Below, piece by piece: positions 8,958 through 17,584 of a stretch of DNA of 64,000 bases (position 1 is the first letter of the stretch; every line of letters starts with the position of its first letter). The DNA is taken from NCBI GenBank assembly GCA_913058395.1, contig CAJXQI010000005.1:124001-188000 (forward strand), given 5' to 3'. Made by a program: the position numbers and the translations under genes. A model generated the notes under the pieces. That model was given only the letters and a program-made list of their open reading frames with translations, searched no databases and was not told the DNA's origin. This DNA comes from an uncultured Colwellia sp. GTDB taxonomy: Bacteria > Pseudomonadota > Gammaproteobacteria > Enterobacterales > Alteromonadaceae.

Positions 8958-9269
8958 ATGAAAAAACAATTACTTATTTTAAGTGTTATCAGCATACTCA
9001 TAGCAGCGCCAACGCATGCTAAGCTTGAGGGTGGCTACGACACTATAAGAATTGTGCCAGCCAAATATGCAAAGTCTAACCAGTCAAAATCGATTAGTGC
9101 TCAACAAGCTGCCCGTATTGTAAAAAGTAAATATGGCGGCAAAGTATTAAAAGTTAGTAGTGGTGGCTCAAAAAACAATCCTAGTTATCGTGTGAAGTTA
9201 CTGAAAAAAAATGGTCATGTAATTTCTGTCAATGTAGATGCCAAATCAGGCAGAGTTTCAGGACGTTAA
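8958..9269 (+). CDS. Small periplasmic PepSY-domain protein
   Basis: A 103-residue protein with a signal peptide (about 1-21, ending T-H-A) and a basic C-terminal PepSY-like module (about 45-103): I-S-A-Q-Q-A-A-R-I-V, then beta strands S-Y-R-V-K-L-L and V-I-S-V-N-V-D-A-K-S-G-R-V. PepSY proteins are often encoded beside PhoPQ-type systems and are suspected to modulate the sensor or proteases. No direct function is known here. Only three bases separate it from the regulator gene, so it is the first cistron of the operon. Confidence 0.8.
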   Translation: MKKQLLILSVISILIAAPTHAKLEGGYDTIRIVPAKYAKSNQSKSISAQQAARIVKSKYGGKVLKVSSGGSKNNPSYRVKLLKKNGHVISVNVDAKSGRVSGR

Positions 9270-9272
9270 TCA

Positions 9273-9947
9273 ATGCGTATTTTGCTGATCGAAGACGATG
9301 AAAACCTCCAATTACAAATTAAGAATCAATTAACCGCTGCAAAATATAGCGTCGATGTTGCCAGTGACGGAGAATCTGGATTATTTCAAGGACAAGAATG
9401 CCCGTATGACGCCGCAATTATAGACTTAGGCTTACCAAAACTTGATGGTGTTAGCATTATAAAAGCCCTACGAGAACAAGGCTTTGACTTTCCGATACTC
9501 ATATTAACCGCACGTGGTAGTTGGCAAGATAAAGTATCTGGGTTGGATGCAGGTGCAGACGATTACTTAACCAAACCATTTCATTTCGAAGAATTACTCG
9601 CAAGGTTAAATGCCTTAATAAGACGAAGTGCGGGTCAAGCAAGTCCACTAATTGAAAACGGACCATTTGCAATTAATACTTCAAGCATGCAAGTTTCAGT
9701 TAATCAACAAGTTGTTTCGCTAAGTAGTTACGAGTACAAATTATTTGAATATCTAATGCATCATTTAGGTGAAGTTAAATCTAAAGCGGTACTTACCGAG
9801 CACATTTATGATCAAGACTTCGATTTAGACTCCAATGTGATTGAAGTATTCATTCGACGCTTACGTAAGAAGCTAGACCCCGAAAATCAATTTAAGTTTA
9901 TTGAAACCTTACGTGGTCAAGGCTATTTATTGAAGAAGTTTGATTAA
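9273..9947 (+). CDS. PhoP-like response regulator (OmpR family)
   Basis: A 224-residue regulator: receiver with E7-D8-D9, phospho-acceptor D51 and K in T-K-P-F-H, then a winged helix ending R-G-Q-G-Y-L. Segments such as A-R-G-S-W-Q-D-K-V and A-G-A-D-D-Y-L-T-K-P-F-H closely resemble E. coli PhoP, which also uses D51. It is cotranscribed with the PepSY gene and the kinase gene that follows. The 6-5-6 direct repeats found at three promoters here have exactly PhoP-box geometry, so this protein is the obvious candidate to bind them. Confidence 0.9.
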   Translation: MRILLIEDDENLQLQIKNQLTAAKYSVDVASDGESGLFQGQECPYDAAIIDLGLPKLDGVSIIKALREQGFDFPILILTARGSWQDKVSGLDAGADDYLTKPFHFEELLARLNALIRRSAGQASPLIENGPFAINTSSMQVSVNQQVVSLSSYEYKLFEYLMHHLGEVKSKAVLTEHIYDQDFDLDSNVIEVFIRRLRKKLDPENQFKFIETLRGQGYLLKKFD

Positions 9948-9996
9948 TTCGCATGAACTGCCCTACGTTAATGCTGTTTTACTTGGATAATATTCA

Positions 9997-11388
9997 TTGC
10001 TAAATACCTTAAAAAACACCTTTAATTCGTTGAGAAACAGAGTGCTATTTAGTGCGCTGTTAATGATTTTTGTATTATTGCCTTTAGTTGGACTTATTAT
10101 CAGTAATGCTTATGAAAAGCATATGATTGCTGGCATTAACAATGAACTTTCAGCCTATTCTTACTCTATTTTAGCCATTGTGGAAGTTGAAAATAATCAA
10201 TTGCTCATGCCTGAGCAATTACTAGAAACACAATTTAATGTAAGTCAGTCCGGTTTATATGCTGTGCTTACATCAATACCAAATCCCCTCGTCACAAAAC
10301 TTGAGGAGAACGAGAATAATTCCTCCCCTGTAGCCGAGATTTTATGGAGTTCTCAATCATTACTTTCTTCATGGCAGCCAGAGCAATATCGACAACCGAA
10401 GTTAGGGCAAAGTGAATTCTATCAAACCGAAATAGAGTCGTCTCGCCATTTTGTTTATAGCTTAAGTGTTAGCTATGGCAGCGAATCTGAACCATATACC
10501 ATGACCTTACACATCATTAAGCAACAAAATGACTTGGCTATTATGATGAAAGAATTTCATCATAAACTCTTACTAGGTCTAGCTGGCTTAATGCTGATAT
10601 TACTATTATTTCAATATTTGTGGTCACTTTGGACACTTAAACCATTAAAAACACTGCGCTTAGAGCTAAAAGATGTAGAACAAGGAAAAAGTGAGCGTCT
10701 AGCTGGCTTCTATCCAACAGAATTATCTCAGGTAACCGAGCAACTCAATCTATTGTTAAGCGCCGAACAAAAACAGCGTCAGCGTTATCGAAATGCCCTT
10801 TCAGACCTTGCTCATAGTTTGAAAACACCGTTAGCGGTTATACAAAGTCAACAACAGCTTTCACAGTTAACTATTGAACAATTAAGCGTGATTAATTCAA
10901 TGGTTGATCACCAATTACGAAAAGCGCAAAGTGCTGGACAATCGTCATGGCATTTAGGAACAAAAATAGCGCCTATTGCCAATAAACTAATTTCCAGCTT
11001 AGAAAAAATTTACCAAGATAAAGCAATAAACTTCACTGTTAATGTAGCACCAGAAGCTGTTTTTAGAGGCGACGAGGCTGACTTACTTGAGGTATTAGGA
11101 AATTTATTAGACAACGCCTGTAAAGCCGCTAAAACTAAAATTTCACTCAAGGTCACGGACGAAGAAAAAGTTGTACAATTTATTATTGAAGATGATGGTT
11201 GTGGTATTGCAGAGGCGCTACGTGAAGATATATTACAACGTGGCACTCGCGCTGATACCTACCAACATGGACACGGTATAGGCTTAGCAATAGTACGAGA
11301 CTTAGTTGATAGCTATCAAGGTAGTATAGCAATTGAAGAATCGTCTTCACTAACAGGCGCAAAATTTATTCTTAACTTTCCGCAGTAA
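9997..11388 (+). CDS. PhoQ-like sensor histidine kinase
   Basis: A 463-residue kinase, probably starting at TTG (no in-frame ATG lies near). TM1 is about residues 15-37, a periplasmic sensor of about 150 residues follows, TM2 is about 190-212, then a HAMP-like linker, HisKA with H273 in L-A-H-S-L-K-T-P, and HATPase with N-L-L-D-N-A-C-K-A-A and G-H-G-I-G-L-A. The H-S-L-K-T-P-L form of the H-box is the one found in PhoQ. A long acidic patch of the kind PhoQ uses to bind Mg2+ is not obvious in the sensor, so the stimulus is uncertain. The gap of 49 bases after the regulator still suggests one operon. Confidence 0.88.
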   Translation: MLNTLKNTFNSLRNRVLFSALLMIFVLLPLVGLIISNAYEKHMIAGINNELSAYSYSILAIVEVENNQLLMPEQLLETQFNVSQSGLYAVLTSIPNPLVTKLEENENNSSPVAEILWSSQSLLSSWQPEQYRQPKLGQSEFYQTEIESSRHFVYSLSVSYGSESEPYTMTLHIIKQQNDLAIMMKEFHHKLLLGLAGLMLILLLFQYLWSLWTLKPLKTLRLELKDVEQGKSERLAGFYPTELSQVTEQLNLLLSAEQKQRQRYRNALSDLAHSLKTPLAVIQSQQQLSQLTIEQLSVINSMVDHQLRKAQSAGQSSWHLGTKIAPIANKLISSLEKIYQDKAINFTVNVAPEAVFRGDEADLLEVLGNLLDNACKAAKTKISLKVTDEEKVVQFIIEDDGCGIAEALREDILQRGTRADTYQHGHGIGLAIVRDLVDSYQGSIAIEESSSLTGAKFILNFPQ

Positions 11389-11546
11389 TACATATTAACC
11401 TGATCCTAAAATAGTACCTGGCATATCAATAGACGATTACGTTTCGCGTTACTTTCTACTCTAACACTCCAATTTAAAACACTATTCTAATCCCAAGCAA
11501 TCGGAATTCACTCCCTCTAAGATCATTTTATGAAAAGTAATGCTGC

Positions 11547-11581
11547 TGTTCAGGTTGTGTTCAGTTTACAAGGCGTATTCT
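11547..11581 (+). promoter_or_regulatory. PhoP-box-like promoter of the DUF3300 gene
   Basis: TGTTCA (11547-11552), N5, TGTTCA (11558-11563), 12 bases, then TATTCT (11576-11581) as the -10. This is the same geometry as the two promoters at 8.8 kb, with both hexamers perfect. The start codon of the DUF3300 gene is about 70 bases downstream of the -10. Confidence 0.6.
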
Positions 11582-11650
11582 TTTAAGCATAACTTGAAAA
11601 GTAACTTTTAAAATCATTACTTTTCAGATTGTTCGCAAAGGAGTGGTTAG

Positions 11651-13156
11651 ATGAAAAAGCTTAAATTTAAACAATCGTTGAGTAACTTGATTATATCTCT
11701 TTCAAGTGCAGTGGTGCTGTCTTTCACGGCAACAAAAAGTTTTGCACTCGAAAATTATACTTTAACAAATGACGCAAAAAATCAGCAAGGCCAAGTTGAA
11801 AGCATGACTAAGTTCACTGAAGCTGAACTTGAACAAATGCTAGCACCAATTGCCTTATACCCCGATGCATTACTTAGCCACATTCTAATTGCTGCAACTT
11901 ATCCGATTGAAGTTGTTGATGCAGAACGTTGGTTAGAAAAAAACAATCAATTAACGGATCAAGAACGTGCAGACGCAGCGGAGAATGAAGATTGGGATGC
12001 CAGTATAAAAGCATTATTGCCTTTTCCTAATATACTCAAAAAGCTTAGCAACGATTTATATTGGATGCGCAATATCGGTGATGCCTTTTTACAAGATCAA
12101 GCTCTAGTATTAGCCAGTATACAGTCATTAAGACAACAAGCAGATGTTGCGGGTAACTTGGAAAAAATGGACAACGTTAATGTTGTTCGTGAAACTAAAA
12201 CAATTATCATCAAACCAGCACAGCCTGAAGTAATTTATGTGCCTTATTATGATACACGCGTTGTTTATGGTGATTGGCGTTGGTCACGCTACCCGCCAAT
12301 TTATTGGAATTACCCGCGTCATTATGCATCGCATCACGGTCCGTACTATTGGCATAACCCTGTTCATTTAACGCTAGGTTTGTTCTTCGGTAGTGTGCAC
12401 TGGAGTAATCATCATGTGGTTGTACATCATCACAAATCCCGTTACTACAAGCATCATAGTAATAAGCGAGTATCGACCAGCTATCAATCGAAAAAATGGC
12501 AACATAACCCACGCCATAGAAAAGGTGTAGCTTATCGTAGCACTAGCATTCAGAAGAAATACCGTAGTCATACACCAAGCGTGCAACGCCATAAGGCAAT
12601 ACGTTCAGAAAATTTTCACTCAGAGAAAATACATTTAGCGAATAAGAGCAAGCATTACACTAAGCGCACAAGTAAATTGCATAAAAACGTCAGCCATAAG
12701 TTAAAAGTGAATCAAGCTGTTAAGGTCAACAAACATAACAAGACAAAACATACAGTTGCCAAACGCGAACCTTATAAAGATTCGAAATGGCGTGAAACTA
12801 AGACTAAACAAACAAAATATAATCGTGGAGAAGTAAAACGTCATAGCAATAAAAATGTTCATACGAAAGTTAACAAAGTTCAGACTAAGCCTTACGCTAC
12901 TAAACACAGAGATGTGAAGCAGTATAAGCATACGAACAAGCAAACAGTGAAGAAAAGCTATGCAAATAAAAATCACGTAAAAGCCAACTATGTAAAAAGT
13001 AAGCCGGTAAAAACTAGAAGTACGGCTAGCAACCAACGCAAGCAGCAAAAAAGCTATAAAAGCTCAAGCAATCGCTCTGTAACTAAAGTTGCTCGTACCA
13101 GTAGAAAAAGTAGTTCTGCAAGATCTCATAGCGGTCAACAAAAGAAACGTCATTAA
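11651..13156 (+). CDS. DUF3300 exported protein with long basic tail
   Basis: A 501-residue protein. A signal peptide (about 1-32, ending S-F-A) precedes a DUF3300 domain (about 50-225) with L-A-P-I-A-L-Y-P-D-A-L-L-S and V-I-Y-V-P-Y-Y-D. A His/Tyr/Trp-rich stretch follows (about 210-280), then roughly 220 residues almost free of Asp/Glu and packed with Lys, Arg, His, Ser and Thr. The tail would be strongly cationic outside the cytoplasm and could bind lipopolysaccharide or other polyanions. That role is inference. DUF3300 has no known activity. AAAGGAG precedes the ATG. The promoter has the tandem PhoP-like box, and a strong terminator follows the gene. Confidence 0.82.
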   Translation: MKKLKFKQSLSNLIISLSSAVVLSFTATKSFALENYTLTNDAKNQQGQVESMTKFTEAELEQMLAPIALYPDALLSHILIAATYPIEVVDAERWLEKNNQLTDQERADAAENEDWDASIKALLPFPNILKKLSNDLYWMRNIGDAFLQDQALVLASIQSLRQQADVAGNLEKMDNVNVVRETKTIIIKPAQPEVIYVPYYDTRVVYGDWRWSRYPPIYWNYPRHYASHHGPYYWHNPVHLTLGLFFGSVHWSNHHVVVHHHKSRYYKHHSNKRVSTSYQSKKWQHNPRHRKGVAYRSTSIQKKYRSHTPSVQRHKAIRSENFHSEKIHLANKSKHYTKRTSKLHKNVSHKLKVNQAVKVNKHNKTKHTVAKREPYKDSKWRETKTKQTKYNRGEVKRHSNKNVHTKVNKVQTKPYATKHRDVKQYKHTNKQTVKKSYANKNHVKANYVKSKPVKTRSTASNQRKQQKSYKSSSNRSVTKVARTSRKSSSARSHSGQQKKRH

Positions 13157-13200
13157 CATATGAAGTAGTATAAATAGTAAGAAAGTTCAGGGGAGGTAAA

Positions 13201-13237
13201 GGGGCAATACCCGTAATGGGATATTGCCCCTTTTTTT
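13201..13237 (+). terminator. Intrinsic terminator after the DUF3300 gene
   Basis: The GGGGCAATA and CCC segments pair with GGG and TATTGCCCC, with one bulged A, and seven T residues follow on the plus strand. It is a strong Rho-independent terminator. Confidence 0.88.
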
Positions 13238-13281
13238 ATTCATCAATGCAATGATTTTACTTAATAAATTGACTTAGTGAA

Positions 13282-13638
13282 TTAGCGACCTTGTTCGATA
13301 GCGTTAAGAACATTATCGATAAAAACTAATTTTGTACATTCGTCTTTAGTTGTTAAGCCATCTTTATGTAAACGGTGCGTGCGGTAATAAACAACATTTA
13401 CTGTTTTGCCGTCATCTAAATATGTTTCGTTAAAATCGGCAACACCCATTTCACGAGATACGTCTGAAAAGTTACTGTTTAGCTGAATACGGGCAATTTT
13501 TTTTCTATTTTCGTATTCTCTATCTTCAAAGTCGCCAGTAATTGAATGACCATCTTCTCCGCCAACAGCAATAACACAGCCTGTTAATCCAAGTGTTAAA
13601 GGCGCTACAACGATTAATGCTAATAAAGATTTTTTCAT
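13282..13638 (-). CDS. DUF3192-family lipoprotein
   Basis: A 118-residue lipoprotein: signal peptide with L-T-G-C21 lipobox, then an E-N-R-K-K-I-A-R-I-Q-L segment, a conserved core predicted to be alpha-beta (S-D-V-S-R-E-M-G), Y-Y-R-T-H-R and D-G-L-T-T-K-D-E-C-T. These blocks match the family DUF3192, whose function is unknown. A second member with the same motifs lies at 19.9 kb in this window. It has its own promoter region and converges on the DUF3300 gene. Confidence 0.82.
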   Translation of the reverse strand: MKKSLLALIVVAPLTLGLTGCVIAVGGEDGHSITGDFEDREYENRKKIARIQLNSNFSDVSREMGVADFNETYLDDGKTVNVVYYRTHRLHKDGLTTKDECTKLVFIDNVLNAIEQGR

Positions 13639-13812
13639 TTTATTTTTCTCTCAGTAAAAAGTAGTTATTTTGATAATATATCTGCAAATGCCAAACCAAC
13701 ATGCTAACACATTGAAATTAAATACAATATTGTGATTAACATTAAAACAAAGCAAGACAAGGTTAGTATTTTTCGCTAAAATGTTGCTACTTTAACATTT
13801 GAGTTATTCTTT

Positions 13813-14130
13813 ATGACGATATCTGATGAAATATCCATCATTGCCAATCAACTGGCGAATCAAGGTAGAACGCCCACGGTTGCCCTAATAAAAGGTAAAT
13901 TAAGCCAACCGACACCACTGCCGAGAATCATTTCAGTATTAAAATCTTGGCAACATGAGCCTGACTTTATAAAAGCAAAAAACGATATTAAAGGAACTAG
14001 TGAACAAGAAGTTACGGCACCAGAAAATGAAGAGCTTTCAACGTTAATCACACAAGCTATTTTGCCACTGCAGCAAGAGTTAGCTGAAGTAAAAGCTTTA
14101 TTAGAGCAGCTGATAAGTAAACATAAATAA
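13813..14130 (+). CDS. Small protein with KfrA-like N-terminal helix-turn-helix and coiled-coil tail
   Basis: A 105-residue cytoplasmic protein. The N-terminal half (I-A-N-Q-L, G-R-T-P-T-V-A-L-I-K-G-K-L, I-I-S-V-L-K-S-W) resembles the DNA-binding domain of KfrA/plasmid replication region proteins, in which P-T-V starts the recognition segment. The C-terminal third (L-P-L-Q-Q-E-L-A-E-V-K-A-L-L-E-Q-L) is a short coiled coil. KfrA proteins carry a much longer coiled coil, so this is a minimal form. It stands alone upstream of syd, which converges on it. DNA binding is inferred. Confidence 0.65.
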   Translation: MTISDEISIIANQLANQGRTPTVALIKGKLSQPTPLPRIISVLKSWQHEPDFIKAKNDIKGTSEQEVTAPENEELSTLITQAILPLQQELAEVKALLEQLISKHK

Positions 14131-14133
14131 AAT

Positions 14134-14168
14134 ACTCAGTAGCTTGAGTTTGAATCCTGCTACTGAGT
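14134..14168 (-). terminator. Hairpin between the KfrA-like gene and syd
   Basis: A perfect 10-bp stem (ACTCAGTAGC/GCTACTGAGT) with a 15-base loop lies between two converging genes. T-rich sequence follows on the minus strand, so it best fits a terminator for syd. Confidence 0.5.
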
Positions 14169-14222
14169 TGAATAGAGATTGTATTAACTAATTAAAGTTA
14201 AACACAAAGCCTGAATAAGACT

Positions 14223-14813
14223 TTATTTAGTTTGCGGTCCTTCGGCTTCGCTAGGTGGTAGGTTTGGTGAAAGTTGTGTAATAAATTCTGCGATTGAACC
14301 AGCTAACTTTTTATGAGCTTCACAACCTACTTTTTCAACCCATACTTCACCAGACGTATTATCAACAGAAATAATATGATCTTCATTATCAGTAACCGCA
14401 AAAAAAACGGTTAACTTTTGTTTTAATTTACCTTTCATTAAAATGTGACCAATAATATTTTCTTGTAAGCGGGCAAAGTCGTCTTTATTCCAGGCAAATA
14501 ATAATGACAGATTGCCCTCTTCGCAGCTTGCATCTATAGAGTCACAATAAATGCTGGTAAAATAAGTTTTAATGTCGCTATGTAGTGTTGCTTCAAGCGC
14601 TGATTCTACGTTATCAAACGTCAACTCATCATCAGCTTTAACGGGCTGCCATAAAGAGTAATTTTCTTGGTGAACGCCCTGTTCGCATGGCGAAAGCCAA
14701 TTTTTATCTAGCTCGGTAATTGGTAAATGTTGAAACTTTTGTTGATACGCTTGCACGTAATCTTGAGAGAAACGCCAAATTACGTCGGAAAGGGAAACAT
14801 TTGATATTTTCAT
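14223..14813 (-). CDS. syd: SecY-interacting protein Syd
   Basis: A 196-residue cytoplasmic protein that, by family knowledge, binds SecY at the inner face of the membrane and checks assembly of the translocon. Recognisable blocks are the N-terminal F-x-x-D-Y-x-x-A-Y-Q, D-K-N-W-L-S-P-C, the acidic segment around residues 100-120, and the C-terminal [10 protein letters not shown]. The length is close to E. coli Syd, with a short extra acidic/polar tail. Its divergent arrangement with queF is the same as in E. coli and supports the call. Confidence 0.92.
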   Translation of the reverse strand: MKISNVSLSDVIWRFSQDYVQAYQQKFQHLPITELDKNWLSPCEQGVHQENYSLWQPVKADDELTFDNVESALEATLHSDIKTYFTSIYCDSIDASCEEGNLSLLFAWNKDDFARLQENIIGHILMKGKLKQKLTVFFAVTDNEDHIISVDNTSGEVWVEKVGCEAHKKLAGSIAEFITQLSPNLPPSEAEGPQTK

Positions 14814-14888
14814 CTAGACACTAATTCCTATAAAATAAAGAAAATACGATTAAAATTGTCACAACCTAAGAAGATACTACATAAAAAA

Positions 14889-15740
14889 ATGAGCACTTAT
14901 CAAAACGCGAAAGAACTAAGTAACTTAACGCTCGGAAAAACAACTGATTATATCAGCCAATATAACGCAGATTTACTTCAAGGTGTACCAAGAAGCTTAA
15001 ATAGAGACAGCTTATCAATAAGCGCTGATAATTTGCCTTTTTACGGTGAAGATATTTGGTATGGCTATGAACTATCTTGGTTAAACAGTAAGGGTAAGCC
15101 GGTTGTTGCCGTGGCTGAATTTAGATTTTCGTGCGTTAGCGCAAACATTGTCGAATCGAAGTCATTTAAACTCTATTTAAATAGCTTTAATCAAACTAAA
15201 TTTGATTCTTGGCAAAGTGTTGAAACTACATTAGTTAAAGATTTATCAGCTATTGCGCAAGCTGACGCGCAAGTATCACTTTTTGCTGTAGATGAGTGCC
15301 CTGCACTGGCGATAAAAGATAGCAAAGCGATTTGCATTGACGAGTTAGATATTGAAATAGAAAACTTTACTCTTGAACCTGAAATATTAAAATCAGAATC
15401 TTGTGCTAATACCGAAAGTGTTTCTGAATATTTAGTCTGTCATTTACTAAAATCCAATTGTTTAATTACTAATCAGCCAGACTGGGCTAGCGTATACATT
15501 GAATATACAGGTGTAAAAATTTGTCATGAGCGTTTGCTAAAATACTTAATTTCGTTTCGTGAACATAACGAGTTTCATGAACAATGTGTTGAACGTATAT
15601 ACTGTGACATTCAACGATTTTGTCAGGTTAAAGAGTTATCAGTATTTGCTCGTTATACGCGACGAGGAGGATTGGACATCAACCCGTTTCGTTCGTCGTC
15701 ACAGGTAAAAGCACCAAATTTGCGCACAATTCGTCAGTAA
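14889..15740 (+). CDS. queF: NADPH-dependent 7-cyano-7-deazaguanine reductase QueF
   Basis: This enzyme reduces preQ0 to preQ1 in queuosine biosynthesis. I start at the ATG giving M-S-T-Y-Q-N, aligned with E. coli QueF (282 aa, here 283), rather than at a TTG 33 bases upstream. Visible motifs are [23 protein letters not shown], the catalytic Cys191 in [19 protein letters not shown], and R-R-G-G-L-D-I-N-P. It is the long, two-domain (YqcD/E. coli) type. It is divergent from syd. Confidence 0.95.
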   Translation: MSTYQNAKELSNLTLGKTTDYISQYNADLLQGVPRSLNRDSLSISADNLPFYGEDIWYGYELSWLNSKGKPVVAVAEFRFSCVSANIVESKSFKLYLNSFNQTKFDSWQSVETTLVKDLSAIAQADAQVSLFAVDECPALAIKDSKAICIDELDIEIENFTLEPEILKSESCANTESVSEYLVCHLLKSNCLITNQPDWASVYIEYTGVKICHERLLKYLISFREHNEFHEQCVERIYCDIQRFCQVKELSVFARYTRRGGLDINPFRSSSQVKAPNLRTIRQ

Positions 15741-15926
15741 GTTAAAAGAACTGCATATTTTTTCGGCAACCAGTGTCACTTTGAGCACTTCTGCTGGCTT
15801 TTTATGCGGTTATGTTTATTATTAGCGTATAGATAAAAGGGTTTTAGATTTATTGCTAATCCCTTATTTTGATTTAAAAAATTAGCAACTTTTTTAATTG
15901 AGCAGTTTTTTTAAGGAAGAGTTTTT

Positions 15927-17561
15927 ATGGGCGAAAATACTGTTGCGGATAAAACTATCAGCCACTTAAAGTTAAAGCTTGATACCGCTATTAGTGCTCG
16001 CAGCGAATTAGAAGAAGAGTTTAGTGCTCAATCGGCATTACTAACAAGCTTTATAGGGAAACTTTCACAAGCCTGTAAAGGTATTGATAAACTTCTTGAT
16101 AATAAGCTTGCAAATCTTCGCTCGTCCTTGAAAAAATCAACTAGCTTTGCTGATTTAGAAAAAGAAGTTCGTACAATCTCAGTTTTATTACAGCAACACT
16201 CTGTACAAAACGATAAAAATATCAAAAAGATGAATGAGCAATTGCAAACATCAGGTGCCAGTTTGCAAAAAGTGAAAAAGTTACCTGCTGTTGATCAAAA
16301 GCAGTTAAAAAAGCTCATCAATAATATTCAAGATAGCAAAGACTCTTTAATTCAATACGTGCCTTTAATGAGCGAATTTATCGTCTTTTATGAGGCCGCG
16401 TTAAAAGTGAATGACCTCCCTCCAAAAGGAGGCTTACTTGGCGCTAACAATGCAATATCAGTTGATAAAATCAATAAAGTTGATGTAGCCGATGATAAAA
16501 GTGCACAAAATTCAGTTTCGCAAACAGTATCAAAAGAGTTATTAGAACGCTTTAGTTCAATTCTCAATACCTTAGTCATGTCAGAAAAGCACAAAGTGGA
16601 TATTAAGAAAATAAAATCCAGTTTGAATGATAAAATTTCTAACCACGTATTAATGACTAAGTGTTTAAACGTTTTTGACCTTATTATTGAGGACTTAAAA
16701 GAGGAACGTAGCACCGCTAAAATTTTCTTATCAACCTTAAGTGAAACATTAGCAACGGTACAAGCATCAGTTAGTTCAACAATTAAAAGCACTTCAGAGT
16801 CAAATGTTAAGCACGACAAAATAAATAAAGAATTACATGAAAAAATAAATGAAATGAGTCAAGGCATCAATGGTGCTCATTCATTAACTGACATGAAAGT
16901 TGATGTGAATGAAAGGCTATTGAAAATTGCCAAAACGCTTGAAAAGAAAACAAAATTAGAAGAAGAACAACGTCAGGCACTACAAAACAAATTAAACACA
17001 ATGTCGGCACAAGTTAAGCAATTGGAATTGCAGAGTCAAAATTTTGAAAAGCGCATGCAGGAGCAACAAGCCAAAAGTATGCAAGATGCCTTAACTAAGT
17101 TAGGTAATCGAGCAGCATTTGACGAGTACTTTGCCAAAGAAATTGTCCGTTTTCATCATAAGAAATTTGACCTAGCAATCACAGTCATTGATTTAGATGA
17201 TTTTAAACGCATTAACGACACTTATGGTCATACTGCAGGTGATAAAACCTTACAAGTAATTGCCAACACCTTGAAAAAAATTATCGGTAATGACGCCTTT
17301 ATTGGTCGTTATGGTGGAGAAGAGTTTGTTATTGTTTTCAGTGGCATAGATAAAATAACTGTAATGAACAGACTCAACATATTACGTAAAAAGGTGGCAA
17401 GTTTACCTTTTACATTCAAGAATAATCGCGTCAGCATTACCTTGTCCATTGGCGTATCTTTAGTGCAAAAAGACGATAATGTTCACTCTTCATTCGAACG
17501 TGCTGACACTGCTTTATATCAAGCAAAAAAAGATGGCAAAAATAGAGTTATTTACGGATAA
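15927..17561 (+). CDS. Cytoplasmic diguanylate cyclase with long coiled-coil N-terminus
   Basis: A 544-residue protein without signal peptide or membrane helix. Residues 1-370 are largely helical, Lys/Gln/Ser-rich and contain coiled-coil heptads. The GGDEF domain (about 385-544) has [17 protein letters not shown] and the active-site G463-G-E-E-F, so it should make c-di-GMP. The RxxD inhibitory site is absent (Gly and Ala at the two key places), so product inhibition is unlikely. The N-terminus recalls DgcP-type cyclases of pseudomonads, from memory only. It lies 23 bases upstream of ppnN, which has its own strong Shine-Dalgarno, so the two are probably cotranscribed. Confidence 0.88.
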   Translation: MGENTVADKTISHLKLKLDTAISARSELEEEFSAQSALLTSFIGKLSQACKGIDKLLDNKLANLRSSLKKSTSFADLEKEVRTISVLLQQHSVQNDKNIKKMNEQLQTSGASLQKVKKLPAVDQKQLKKLINNIQDSKDSLIQYVPLMSEFIVFYEAALKVNDLPPKGGLLGANNAISVDKINKVDVADDKSAQNSVSQTVSKELLERFSSILNTLVMSEKHKVDIKKIKSSLNDKISNHVLMTKCLNVFDLIIEDLKEERSTAKIFLSTLSETLATVQASVSSTIKSTSESNVKHDKINKELHEKINEMSQGINGAHSLTDMKVDVNERLLKIAKTLEKKTKLEEEQRQALQNKLNTMSAQVKQLELQSQNFEKRMQEQQAKSMQDALTKLGNRAAFDEYFAKEIVRFHHKKFDLAITVIDLDDFKRINDTYGHTAGDKTLQVIANTLKKIIGNDAFIGRYGGEEFVIVFSGIDKITVMNRLNILRKKVASLPFTFKNNRVSITLSIGVSLVQKDDNVHSSFERADTALYQAKKDGKNRVIYG

Positions 17562-17584
17562 ATAATTACATTGGAGGTCGTAGT

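Noticed and set aside
12701-13048. 115-codon minus-strand frame opposite the DUF3300 tail
   Set aside because: It is the mirror of a Lys/Asn/Thr-rich coding region and gives a Phe/Ile/Leu-rich artefact; no Shine-Dalgarno or family.
15745-15815. Possible terminator after queF (CCAG...CTGG)
   Set aside because: The arms are too short and interrupted to support a stable stem, although a T-run follows.
16388-16819. 143-codon minus-strand frame inside the diguanylate cyclase gene
   Set aside because: It lies wholly within a well-supported gene whose coiled-coil composition explains the open antisense frame.
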